From UPXZ01 sp018055865 (GTDB taxonomy: Bacteria > Bacteroidota > Bacteroidia > Bacteroidales > Paludibacteraceae), in assembly GCA_964292695.1 (NCBI GenBank), contig CAXYWB010000004.1, forward strand, positions 1 to 64,000: a DNA stretch of 64,000 nucleotides, given 5' to 3'. The first letter of the stretch is position 1. The number at the start of each line of letters is the position of its first letter. Position numbers and translations under genes: made by a program. Shown here piece by piece: positions 52,434-61,197 of the stretch. The notes under the pieces were generated by a model. The model did no database searches, was not told the origin of the DNA, and saw nothing but the letters and a program-made list of their open reading frames with translations.

Positions 52434-55238
52434 TTAAATTTTTCCTTTCAGAAATTTCCCGGTGTAGGAACAATCGCAATTTACCAATTCCTCCGGAGTT
52501 CCTTCAAATACGATATTTCCCCCTTTTTCACCACCTTCGGGTCCGATATCAATAATGTGATCGGCACATTTGATCACTTCCAGATTATGCTCGATGATAA
52601 TGACCGAATGTCCCTTCGAAATCAAAGCATTAAGAGCAGTCAAGAGGGTTTTTATATCGTGAAAATGCAGACCAGTAGTCGGTTCGTCGAATACAAAAAT
52701 AGTTGGCTCCGGTTTTTCGTTGGCTAAGAATGATGCTAATTTTACACGCTGACTTTCGCCGCCCGAAAGGGTGCTTGATGATTGTCCGAGTTTCACATAC
52801 CCGATTCCTACTTCCTGTAACGGTTTCAGTCTTCTGATAATTCGTTTTTCGGTATTTCCGGTTCCCTCCGAGAAAAATTCGACTGCCTGATTTACAGTCA
52901 TATCGAGTACTTCGAAAATATTTTTATCCCGGTAATTCACTTCAAGAATGTCCGATTTGAATCGCTTGCCGTGACAATGTTCACACTCCAGCACCAAATC
53001 GGCCATGAATTGCATTTCTACTGTTACCGTTCCTTCGCCCTGGCACTCCTCGCAACGTCCTCCAGGTGTATTGAATGAGAAATGTGAAGCTGAGTAGCCC
53101 ATTTGTTTTGAGAGCTGTTGATCCGAAAAAATCTTCCGGATTTCGTCGTAAGCTTTGATGTAGGTCACCGGATTGGAGCGCGTAGAACGTCCAATGGGGT
53201 TTTGATCCACAAATTCGATATCTTTGGCCAAATGCATACTGCCGCGTAAAGAGCCAAACTGGCCGGTTTTATCAGCCACACCACCATAATATTTTTTCAA
53301 AGCCGAATAAAGTACATTTTTCACCAGCGAAGATTTTCCGGATCCGCTCACTCCTGTCACTACGGTCATCACAGATAAGGGGAACTTTACGCTGATTCCT
53401 TTCAGGTTGTTTTCACGTACGCCAAGCACTTCGATGTAATTGTTCCATTTGCGCCGATGAAGCGGAAGTTCAATTTTTTCCTGTTTTAATAAATACTTTA
53501 GAGTGAAAGAATCGGTAACAGGCAAAAAGTCTCCATTGGGGTATTTAGGGGGCATCCCCTGCCATACCACATTTCCGCCGGCGCGTCCGGCACCGGGTCC
53601 AATATCTATGATGTAATCGGCGGCACGCATTATTTCCTCGTCGTGCTCTACCACTACCACTGTGTTGCCTAAATCACGCAACTGGTGTAAAACTCCGATA
53701 AGCAGGTGAGTATCGCGTGAATGAAGGCCGATAGAAGGCTCATCCAAAATGTAAAGCGAACCTACCAGACTGCTTCCGAGTGAAGTGGCCAGATTGATTC
53801 GCTGACTTTCGCCCCCGGAAAGTGAATTGGAAAGCCGGTTGAGTGTGAGATAGTTCAATCCGACATTGAGTAAGAATTTTACTCTGTTTTTGATTTCAAT
53901 CAACAATCTTTTGGCGCCCAGCGCATCATGTTCGTCCAAATCTATATTTTCAAAGAAATCATTCAACTTCGAAACGGGCATTTGAACTAATTCTGTAATG
54001 GATTTTCCACCCACTTTCACATAATTTGCCTCTTTTTTCAGACGGGTACCCTTGCAATCAGGGCATACGGTTTTTCCACGAAAACGAGCCAGCATAACCC
54101 GATATTGAATTTTATACTGATTGTCTTCCAGCATTTTGAAAAACGCATTCAGTCCTTCGAAATACGAATTGCCGGTCCAGAGCAGTTCGCGTTGCTCATC
54201 ACTTAGTTCGATAAATGGTTTGTGAATGGGGAAATCAAACTGATCGGCATGGTGTATCAGTATTTTTTTCCACTCGCTCATCACTTCGCCACGCCAGCAA
54301 ACGATAGCATCCTCGTACACCGAAAGTGATTTATTGGGAATTACCAGATCCTCGTCAATGCCTATAACTTTACCGAATCCTTCGCAGATGGGGCATGCTC
54401 CGAGCGGATTATTGAAACTGAACATGTGTTCATTTGGCAATTCGAAGTTCATTCCGTCAGCTTCGAAAGCCTTGGAAAAATGCAATACTCTTGTTTCGTT
54501 GCCGGTGAATAGCTGTACTGCACAAACATCTTTTCCTTCCAGAAATGCGGTTTCGACCGAATCCGTCAGGCGGCTAATACCTGCGAGTGTGCGGTCAACA
54601 GACAATCGGTCAATCAGTAAACAGATATTTTTTCTACTTTGCAGCCTTGCAGGATCTTTTAGCAGTTCGCTTATCTGAAATACTTCACCATCTAACGTCA
54701 TACGGCTGTAACCATTCTGCAAAAACAAGCTCAGTCTCTCTTCGGCAGAAATCCCTTTTATGTGTTTAACCGGTGCAAGCACCATCAGTTTTGTATCATC
54801 CGGATAGCCCAGTACTGCCTGAACTACATCTTCCGTTTCATGTTTTTTCACCTCCTCGCCCGAAACGGGTGAAAACGTTTTACCAATGCGGGCATAGAGC
54901 AGCTTGATGTAATCGTAAATTTCGGTGGAAGTGCCCACGGTAGAGCGTGGATTTCGAGAATTTACTTTTTGCTCAATGGCTATTGCCGGCGGAATTCCTT
55001 TGATAAAATCCACTTCAGGCTTTGCCATTCTGCCCAGAAATTGCCTGGCATACGATGAAAGACTTTCCACATAGCGTCTTTGGCCTTCGGCGTAAAGTGT
55101 GTCGAAAGCCAGAGATGATTTTCCGGAACCTGATAACCCGGTAATTACCACCAGGTTATTGCGTGGTATTTCCAGGTCGATATTTTTCAGGTTGTGAACC
55201 CGTGCTCCCTTTATAATTATATTTCCTTGTTTAGGCAT
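52434..55238 (-). CDS. uvrA: Excinuclease ABC subunit A
   Basis: UvrA is the damage-sensing ATPase of nucleotide excision repair that loads UvrB. The start is set at ATG 55238 (MPKQGNIIIKGARVHNLKNI), giving 934 residues; the 20 extra in-frame codons of the longest reading frame contain the -7 box. The two ABC modules have Walker A GLSGSGKSSLAFDTLYAEG (near 32) and GVSGSGKSSLVKNVL (near 640), and signatures LSGGESQRINLATSL and LSGGESQRVKLASF. Zinc-binding Cys pairs are visible: CPICEGFG, CPDCKGTR, CEECQGEG and CEHCHGKR. The gene diverges from terC. Confidence 0.97.
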   Translation of the reverse strand: MPKQGNIIIKGARVHNLKNIDLEIPRNNLVVITGLSGSGKSSLAFDTLYAEGQRRYVESLSSYARQFLGRMAKPEVDFIKGIPPAIAIEQKVNSRNPRSTVGTSTEIYDYIKLLYARIGKTFSPVSGEEVKKHETEDVVQAVLGYPDDTKLMVLAPVKHIKGISAEERLSLFLQNGYSRMTLDGEVFQISELLKDPARLQSRKNICLLIDRLSVDRTLAGISRLTDSVETAFLEGKDVCAVQLFTGNETRVLHFSKAFEADGMNFELPNEHMFSFNNPLGACPICEGFGKVIGIDEDLVIPNKSLSVYEDAIVCWRGEVMSEWKKILIHHADQFDFPIHKPFIELSDEQRELLWTGNSYFEGLNAFFKMLEDNQYKIQYRVMLARFRGKTVCPDCKGTRLKKEANYVKVGGKSITELVQMPVSKLNDFFENIDLDEHDALGAKRLLIEIKNRVKFLLNVGLNYLTLNRLSNSLSGGESQRINLATSLGSSLVGSLYILDEPSIGLHSRDTHLLIGVLHQLRDLGNTVVVVEHDEEIMRAADYIIDIGPGAGRAGGNVVWQGMPPKYPNGDFLPVTDSFTLKYLLKQEKIELPLHRRKWNNYIEVLGVRENNLKGISVKFPLSVMTVVTGVSGSGKSSLVKNVLYSALKKYYGGVADKTGQFGSLRGSMHLAKDIEFVDQNPIGRSTRSNPVTYIKAYDEIRKIFSDQQLSKQMGYSASHFSFNTPGGRCEECQGEGTVTVEMQFMADLVLECEHCHGKRFKSDILEVNYRDKNIFEVLDMTVNQAVEFFSEGTGNTEKRIIRRLKPLQEVGIGYVKLGQSSSTLSGGESQRVKLASFLANEKPEPTIFVFDEPTTGLHFHDIKTLLTALNALISKGHSVIIIEHNLEVIKCADHIIDIGPEGGEKGGNIVFEGTPEELVNCDCSYTGKFLKGKI

Positions 55239-55267
55239 TCCGGTGTTGGTCAAAAAAAAATAGTTTG

Positions 55268-55298
55268 CAAAGGTACAAATTTTAACCCGCTCCGACAA
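55268..55298 (-). promoter_or_regulatory. Promoter of uvrA
   Basis: On the minus strand, TTG (55296-55298), 20 bases, then TACCTTTG followed by C (55268-55275), 29 bases before the ATG at 55238. The promoter decides the shorter start. Confidence 0.7.
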
Positions 55299-55412
55299 TA
55301 TTACGTCACAACATCTATTATCATACTATCACCGATTGATTTTGCTGATTTTTAAGTCGTTGTAAAGTTCAAAAAACTTAACTTTTTATTTTCTAGCACT
55401 AAATTAAAGTAG

Positions 55413-55420
55413 TACTTTTG
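55413..55420 (+). promoter_or_regulatory. -7 element of terC
   Basis: TACTTTTG followed by C, 69 bases before the ATG at 55490. The apparent TTG start of the longest reading frame lies inside this box, so the shorter start is chosen. Confidence 0.5.
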
Positions 55421-55489
55421 CAGAGATTTTTTGTAAACAATCTGAAACTTCATTTAACTTTATTTATTTCCCTTAAACTATCACCTTTT

Positions 55490-56542
55490 ATGGACACGAT
55501 GACTCTCTATTGGACTATTTTTATTGCTCTTTTCTTTATTGTGTTTTTTATTGATTTATACGTTACCGACCACCGTAAAGGAGAAATTTCAGTAAAGACT
55601 TCGCTGAAATGGACTGCTGCCTGGATTAGTATCGCTTTACTTTTCGGAGCCTCGCTCTTTTTCTTCTTTCCGCAAAATCCCGAAACTCCCGGAAATACGG
55701 CTCATGTGATGGGCATGAAATTCATTGCCGGTTACCTTACCGAGTATTCACTTTCAGTAGATAATCTATTTGTTTTCATTATGATTTTCTCTATGATGGC
55801 AGTTGCACCCCACAATCAGCCAAAGTTGCTGAAAATGGGGATTGTTTTATCCATTATTCTTCGAATTTTGTTCATCCTTGTGGGTATGGAGTTAGTGGAA
55901 CGTTTTCACTGGGTTATCTACATCTTCGGGTTGATATTGGTTTGGACAGCTTTCAAAATGGCATTTCAGGACAGTGAAGATTCTGTAGATCCGAAAACAA
56001 ATTTTTTATACAAAGCAGCTTCGAAGATTTTCCCTGTTGACCCGGATACTCATTCTACACATTTTTTCACCAAACACGACGGAACAACATTCATCACGAT
56101 GAATTTGTTGGTACTGCTTGTGATTGGCTCTACCGACGTGCTATTTGCCGTAGATTCCATTCCCGCTATTATTGGTGTGATCAAGGAAGGTGCTTCTGGA
56201 GTACTTACATTGTCTGAAGAAAATTTTCTGGCCATCACCTCCAATGTGTTTGCTGTAATGGGGTTGATTTCCCTGTTTTTTGCTCTGAAAGGCATTATGG
56301 GTATGTTCCGCTTCCTGAAACATGGAGTGAGTTTTATCCTGTTCTTTATCGGAGCCAAAATGCTTCTCGGATTTTTTCACCCGATTGCTGCCTTTTTTGC
56401 AAGTCACTCCTGGTTATCGCTGGTGGTTATCATCTCCACGCTTACCCTCTCCATACTTCTTTCGATAGTGATTTCCGATAAAAAAGAAATAGAAGAACTT
56501 CAGGAAAAAGTAGAAGACTTTAAAAAAGGTCAACAAAAATAA
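55490..56542 (+). CDS. TerC-family membrane protein
   Basis: The 350-residue protein (start MDTMTLYWTIFIALFF) has about nine membrane helices and the TerC/Alx core: conserved acidic motifs EYSLSVDNLFVFIMIFSMM (near residue 83) and GSTDVLFAVDSIPAIIG (near residue 212), with Asp residues inside membrane segments. TerC/Alx proteins have been linked to manganese export and to tellurium and alkaline-pH stress; in E. coli, alx responds to alkaline pH and Mn. The C-terminus ends in a basic/acidic helix rather than a CBS domain. The DUF368 gene follows 45 bases later. Ion specificity is inferred only from the family. Confidence 0.9.
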   Translation: MDTMTLYWTIFIALFFIVFFIDLYVTDHRKGEISVKTSLKWTAAWISIALLFGASLFFFFPQNPETPGNTAHVMGMKFIAGYLTEYSLSVDNLFVFIMIFSMMAVAPHNQPKLLKMGIVLSIILRILFILVGMELVERFHWVIYIFGLILVWTAFKMAFQDSEDSVDPKTNFLYKAASKIFPVDPDTHSTHFFTKHDGTTFITMNLLVLLVIGSTDVLFAVDSIPAIIGVIKEGASGVLTLSEENFLAITSNVFAVMGLISLFFALKGIMGMFRFLKHGVSFILFFIGAKMLLGFFHPIAAFFASHSWLSLVVIISTLTLSILLSIVISDKKEIEELQEKVEDFKKGQQK

Positions 56543-56587
56543 ATTTCACACCCTATTACTCTTTCATTAAAGTTCTAGCAATATAAT

Positions 56588-57514
56588 ATGGTGACAGAAA
56601 GCCAGGCATCAACAAATTTGACCGTAAAAACTTTCAACAAAAGAAATCCGGTTAATGACTGGATTATCAGACTGGTAAAAGGTATTATTATCGGGATAGG
56701 ATTTATTCTGCCCGGATTGTCGGGTGGTGTGATGGCTGTAATATTCGGTGTGTACGACCGCTTACTAAAATTTCTGGCAAATCTCAAACATGATTTTGTA
56801 AAGAATTTCTGGTTTTTTCTGCCGGTTGGCATAGGACTATTGATTGGAATTTTTCTGTTTTCGATAGTTGTGGAAAAAGCTTTCGGCAAATACGTAGCGC
56901 AATTTATTTGCCTTTTTGTGGGGTTTGTGGTAGGTACTTTTCCTTCGCTGTACAAAACTGCAGGAAAGCAAGGCCGTAAAACGAAGGATCTTGTAATAAT
57001 GATGGCTTCTACGGTATTGATTTTTGCTCTGATGATGATAGGTGAGCAGCAACTGATGAACATTGCACCGAGCATTCCGGCATGGGTTGGTTCTGGCGCA
57101 CTCATTGGTCTGGGGCTGATAGTACCCGGCATGAGTCCTTCCAATTTTCTGATCTATTTCGGGCTTTACGACAAAATGGCTTCGGGAATCAAAAACGGAG
57201 ATATGGCAACCATTATCCCACTGGCTGTTGGCGCCATAGTTTGTGTACTGTTATTTGCCAAACTGGCAGCTTATTTATTCCGGAAGTATTATTCCGGAAT
57301 GTACCATTTTATTCTTGGTATGGTCATTGGTTCATCGCTAGCCATTTTTCCAACAATCGTTTTTCCGGCATTCAACGCCGAAGGGCTCGAAAAAACCGGT
57401 TTAAGTTTTGGAGGAGCATTGATTTTTTGTTTGATTCTGTTTATTGTGGGAACTATTGCTTCATACCTTTTCAGCAAGGTAGAAGAAAAGTATCCCCGCG
57501 AAGATATATTTTGA
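56588..57514 (+). CDS. DUF368 family membrane protein (PopT-like)
   Basis: The 308-residue protein has about eight membrane helices and two internal inverted repeats marked by GFILPGLSGGVMAVIFGVYDRLL (near residue 39) and GLIVPGMSPSNFLIYFGLYDKM (near residue 177). These Pro-Gly-(Leu/Met)-Ser motifs define DUF368. Members (PopT) have been reported as undecaprenyl-phosphate translocases that matter for growth at alkaline pH. It lies 45 bases after the terC stop on the same strand. The adjacency to TerC, Na+-pump subunits and NhaD fits a pH-related setting. Confidence 0.9.
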   Translation: MVTESQASTNLTVKTFNKRNPVNDWIIRLVKGIIIGIGFILPGLSGGVMAVIFGVYDRLLKFLANLKHDFVKNFWFFLPVGIGLLIGIFLFSIVVEKAFGKYVAQFICLFVGFVVGTFPSLYKTAGKQGRKTKDLVIMMASTVLIFALMMIGEQQLMNIAPSIPAWVGSGALIGLGLIVPGMSPSNFLIYFGLYDKMASGIKNGDMATIIPLAVGAIVCVLLFAKLAAYLFRKYYSGMYHFILGMVIGSSLAIFPTIVFPAFNAEGLEKTGLSFGGALIFCLILFIVGTIASYLFSKVEEKYPREDIF

Positions 57515-57646
57515 CCTCAAGAATTATAAAACCCTGTTATCAATTTGACATTAAGATAAATAAACGAAAATAACGAAAGCCGGTAAACCGGACAATTTCA
57601 TATTATAAAAATAAAAACAAAATCATAATTTATTAAACAACAAATC

Positions 57647-58798
57647 ATGGAACTTTCACAATTGTTTCCCGCTATTTCGGGCATGACCTGGCAAAATCTG
57701 GTTATGATTGCAGTAGGATTGACACTTATCTTTCTGGCCATCAAAAAGCAGTACGAGCCAACACTTCTATTGCCAATGGGTTTTGGTGCCATACTGGTCA
57801 ACATTCCCTTATCGGCCGCTCTTACCCAAATCGATCCTTCGACAGGCAAAGCTCTGGAAGGAGCTTTGGATGTATTTTTCAAAGCAGGTATTGCTACTGA
57901 AGTCTTTCCATTGCTCATCTTTGTGGCCATTGGTGCGATGATTGACTTTTCGCCCCTTTTCCAACGTCCCTCGCTGCTGCTGTTTGGTGCAGCTGCTCAG
58001 TTTGGTATATTCGTAACGATGGTATTTGCCACTGCAGTAGGTTTCAGCCTGAAAGAAGCTGCATCAATCGGTATTATCGGTGCCGCCGATGGTCCTACCT
58101 CCATCATTGTATCGTCCATCCTTGCACCTAATTTGCTGGGACCCATTTCAGTAGCCGCCTATTCATATATGGCGCTGGTGCCAATCATTCAGCCTCCTGT
58201 GGTCAAATTACTTACATCCCGCAAGGAAAGACTGATGCGCATGTCATCTGAAGCCAACAAAAAAGTGTCAAAAACGGCATTAATTTTATTTCCCATCATG
58301 GTAACCATTTTAGCCGGATTGATAGCACCTTCATCGCTGGCGTTGATTGGATTTTTGATGTTCGGTAATCTGATACGTGAGTGTGGCGTGCTGAACAGTT
58401 TATCGCAAACGGCTCAGAAAGAGCTGGCAAATCTGGTTACAATCCTGCTGGGTATTACCATTGCAAGCACTATGACCGGTGAACGATTTGTAACGATAGA
58501 TACGATTAAAATTTTGGGATTAGGAATTTTTGCCTTTGTATTTGATACTGCCGGTGGTGTATTGTTTGCCAAAGCAATGAATCTATTCCTGAAGGAAGAT
58601 AAGAAAATCAATCCTATGGTCGGTGCTTGCGGTATTTCTGCATTCCCGATGTCGGCACGTGTAATCCACAGCATGGGTCAGAAAGAAGATCCACACAATT
58701 TCCTGCTTATGCCTGCCATCAGCGCCAACGTAGGCGGACAGATTGGTTCTGTAATTGTAGGTGGTATTATTTTAATGTTAGTTCCATTATTTGCTTAA
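57647..58798 (+). CDS. Sodium-translocating decarboxylase beta subunit
   Basis: The 383-residue protein is of the OadB/MmdB/GcdB family, the membrane part of biotin-dependent Na+ pumps that use decarboxylation of oxaloacetate, methylmalonyl-CoA or glutaconyl-CoA to expel sodium. It has about ten helices and the functional motif IGIIGAADGPTSIIVSS (near residue 142) with the Na+/carboxybiotin Asp, and GNLIRECGVLNSLSQTAQKEL (near residue 244). No alpha (carboxyltransferase) or biotin-carrier gene is in this window; only the short gamma-like gene follows. The alpha subunit must be elsewhere, or this beta subunit has another job. Confidence 0.9.
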   Translation: MELSQLFPAISGMTWQNLVMIAVGLTLIFLAIKKQYEPTLLLPMGFGAILVNIPLSAALTQIDPSTGKALEGALDVFFKAGIATEVFPLLIFVAIGAMIDFSPLFQRPSLLLFGAAAQFGIFVTMVFATAVGFSLKEAASIGIIGAADGPTSIIVSSILAPNLLGPISVAAYSYMALVPIIQPPVVKLLTSRKERLMRMSSEANKKVSKTALILFPIMVTILAGLIAPSSLALIGFLMFGNLIRECGVLNSLSQTAQKELANLVTILLGITIASTMTGERFVTIDTIKILGLGIFAFVFDTAGGVLFAKAMNLFLKEDKKINPMVGACGISAFPMSARVIHSMGQKEDPHNFLLMPAISANVGGQIGSVIVGGIILMLVPLFA

Positions 58799-58811
58799 AA
58801 CACAGAAAACT

Positions 58812-59009
58812 ATGAGTCCAGATTTTTATAAAGCCTTAGAAATTTCCGGAATAGGTATTGCCGGAGTATTCATTTTTATGACCGTTTTTTACTTTGTGCT
58901 ACTGGCACTGGATAAATTTTTCCCAAATGAAAAAAACGCCGAAAAAACTTCTGACACTTCTACTCAGGAATACACGCCTGTAGAATTTGACGACGATGAA
59001 TTTGAATAA
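58812..59009 (+). CDS. OadG-like gamma chain (small)
   Basis: The 65-residue protein starts at ATG 58812 (MSPDFYKALEISGIG); the 7 upstream in-frame codons overlap the beta-subunit stop. One membrane helix (about residues 12-33, with GIAGVFIFMTVFYFVLLAL) is followed by an acidic tail (FDDDEFE at the end). This fits the membrane-anchor gamma/delta chain of Na+-translocating decarboxylases, which stabilises the complex. It follows the beta gene by 13 bases, with a hairpin after its stop. The biotin-carrier partner is missing locally. Confidence 0.75.
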   Translation: MSPDFYKALEISGIGIAGVFIFMTVFYFVLLALDKFFPNEKNAEKTSDTSTQEYTPVEFDDDEFE

Positions 59010-59037
59010 CAACTGATTCTTTTGTCAGAACATACTT

Positions 59038-59069
59038 ACAATACCCGTAGCTAAAACTACGGGTATTGT
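59038..59069 (+). terminator. Terminator of the OadB/OadG pair
   Basis: A 13-bp perfect stem (59038-59050 with 59057-59069) with loop CTAAAA, followed by CATTTTAT. The T-run is weak, but the stem is long and well placed, 28 bases after the stop. Confidence 0.75.
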
Positions 59070-59258
59070 CATTTTATAAATTACTGGAAGTATTTTTCCG
59101 AAGGTTTAATTTTTTGCCGTTTTCATAAAAAAAAGTCAACATGACTCTTGTTTTCACTTATTGCACATCATTCACTTTAAGTTAAGGCAGAAATGCAAAC
59201 AAATGAAGTTTTTTTCTTAATTTTGTACTCTCAATTCGGAAAAGATAGTTTATTACAG

Positions 59259-61046
59259 ATGAATAAGATACGAAATTTTTGCATCATAGCACATATTGAC
59301 CATGGTAAAAGTACCCTTGCCGACCGTCTGCTTGAAAATACGCAGACCGTTTTCGGTAAGGAAATGCAGGCACAGATACTTGACAACATGGATCTGGAAC
59401 GTGAACGGGGTATTACCATCAAAAGTCACGCTATACAGATGAAATTTCCATACAAAGACGAGATTTACACGTTCAATCTGATAGACACTCCGGGACACGT
59501 GGATTTTTCCTACGAGGTATCGCGTTCCATAGCTGCCTGCGAAGGGGCTTTGCTTATTATTGATGCAACACAGGGCATTCAGGCACAGACAATATCCAAT
59601 CTCTATATGGCCATCGAGCACGACCTGGAAATAATTCCGGTGATGAATAAAATGGATATGGACAGCGCTATGCCCGAAGAAGTGGAAGACCAAATAGTTG
59701 ATTTACTGGGTTGTAAACCGGAAGAAATCATACGGGCCAGCGGAAAAACGGGGATGGGAATTGATGAAATTCTGGTTGCAATCGCTGAACGAATTCCGGC
59801 TCCAAAGGGCAATCCCGATGCACCGCTTCAGGCGCTGATTTTCGATTCGGTGTTCAATTCATTCCGCGGCATTATTGCCTACATGAAAATAGAAAACGGA
59901 ACGATAAAAAAAGGCGATTTGGTGAAATTTGTCAATACCGGTAAAGAGTATAATGCGGATGAAATTGGCATTCTGAAACTGGACATGTCGCCCACCGAGA
60001 CCCTTGAAGCCGGTAATGTTGGGTACATTATTTCGGGAATCAAAACTTCCAAAGAAGTGAAAGTGGGCGATACGATTACGCATGTGAAACGCCCTTGTGA
60101 TAAGGCTATATCGGGTTTTGAGGAAGTAAAACCGATGGTTTTTGCAGGCGTTTACCCCATCGAAGCTGAAGATTTTGAAGATTTGCGCTCGTCGCTGGAG
60201 AAATTGCAGCTGAATGATGCTTCGCTTACATTTGAGCCCGAATCCTCTGTTGCACTCGGTTTTGGTTTTCGATGCGGATTTCTGGGATTGCTTCACATGG
60301 AAATAATTCAGGAAAGACTGGATCGGGAGTTTGATATGAATGTAATAACCACGGTGCCCAACGTTTCATATAAAGTGCATACCAAAAAAGGAGACTTGAT
60401 AGAAGTACACAATCCTGCCGGACTACCTGATATTATGGCTATCGAAACTATTGAAGAACCCTATATCAGAGCCTCCGTTATCACCCGAACAGACTACATA
60501 GGACAAATAATGACCCTCTGTCTGGGTAAACGCGGCGAATTGATCAAACAGGAATATGTTTCGGGCAACCGCATTGAGATTATTTACGACCTGCCGCTGG
60601 GCGAAATCGTTTTTGATTTCTACGATAAACTGAAAAGCATTTCCAAAGGTTACGCTTCATTTGATTATCACATGAATGGCTGGCGTCCGTCAAAACTTGT
60701 GAAACTGGATATTCTGCTGAACGGCGAACCCGTGGATGCTTTGTCATCACTGATACATTTTGATAATGCCACATCGCTCGGCCGCCGCATGTGTGAGAAG
60801 CTGAGCGAACTCATTCCGCGTCAGCAGTTTGATATAGCCGTACAGGCTGCTATCGGCGCCAAAATCATAGCCCGCGAAACCATCAAAGCAGTGCGCAAAG
60901 ACGTGACAGCCAAATGCTACGGTGGCGACGTGACCCGGAAACGAAAATTGCTCGAAAAACAGAAAAAAGGGAAAAAACGGATGAAACAAATCGGCAATGT
61001 TCAGGTCCCACAAAAAGCATTTCTGGCAGTACTGAAACTGGATTAA
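59259..61046 (+). CDS. lepA: Elongation factor 4
   Basis: LepA is a ribosome-bound GTPase that can back-translocate tRNAs and helps translation under ionic stress and cold. The start at ATG 59259 (MNKIRNFCIIAHIDHGKST) gives 595 residues, the family norm; 22 extra in-frame codons upstream overlap a TAATTTTG box at 59218-59225. G-domain motifs AHIDHGKST, DTPGHVDFSYEV and NKMDMD are present, followed by the EF-G-like domains and the unique LepA C-terminal domain (KCYGGDVTRKRKLLEKQKKGKKRMK, split near residue 550). Its place next to Na+-related genes may be chance. Confidence 0.97.
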   Translation: MNKIRNFCIIAHIDHGKSTLADRLLENTQTVFGKEMQAQILDNMDLERERGITIKSHAIQMKFPYKDEIYTFNLIDTPGHVDFSYEVSRSIAACEGALLIIDATQGIQAQTISNLYMAIEHDLEIIPVMNKMDMDSAMPEEVEDQIVDLLGCKPEEIIRASGKTGMGIDEILVAIAERIPAPKGNPDAPLQALIFDSVFNSFRGIIAYMKIENGTIKKGDLVKFVNTGKEYNADEIGILKLDMSPTETLEAGNVGYIISGIKTSKEVKVGDTITHVKRPCDKAISGFEEVKPMVFAGVYPIEAEDFEDLRSSLEKLQLNDASLTFEPESSVALGFGFRCGFLGLLHMEIIQERLDREFDMNVITTVPNVSYKVHTKKGDLIEVHNPAGLPDIMAIETIEEPYIRASVITRTDYIGQIMTLCLGKRGELIKQEYVSGNRIEIIYDLPLGEIVFDFYDKLKSISKGYASFDYHMNGWRPSKLVKLDILLNGEPVDALSSLIHFDNATSLGRRMCEKLSELIPRQQFDIAVQAAIGAKIIARETIKAVRKDVTAKCYGGDVTRKRKLLEKQKKGKKRMKQIGNVQVPQKAFLAVLKLD

Positions 61047-61197
61047 TTTTTTTAAAAATACAGGTAACACTCAATTCTACCAAACATACGTTGGTTAGTT
61101 CTTTTGATGAATTAGAAAAAATAAATATAAAAACAACCCTTAAAGTAATGTTCTGAAATTTTTATCCTGACTTTTTAGAATATTTTTAAAAAAATGT

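Noticed and set aside
55239..55298. 20 extra N-terminal codons for uvrA
   Set aside because: A promoter with both boxes lies within this stretch, so it cannot be translated from that transcript.
58414..58674. Small minus-strand frame within the OadB-like gene that could be a missing subunit
   Set aside because: Its sequence is an antisense reading of membrane helices and matches no carboxyltransferase or biotin-carrier pattern.
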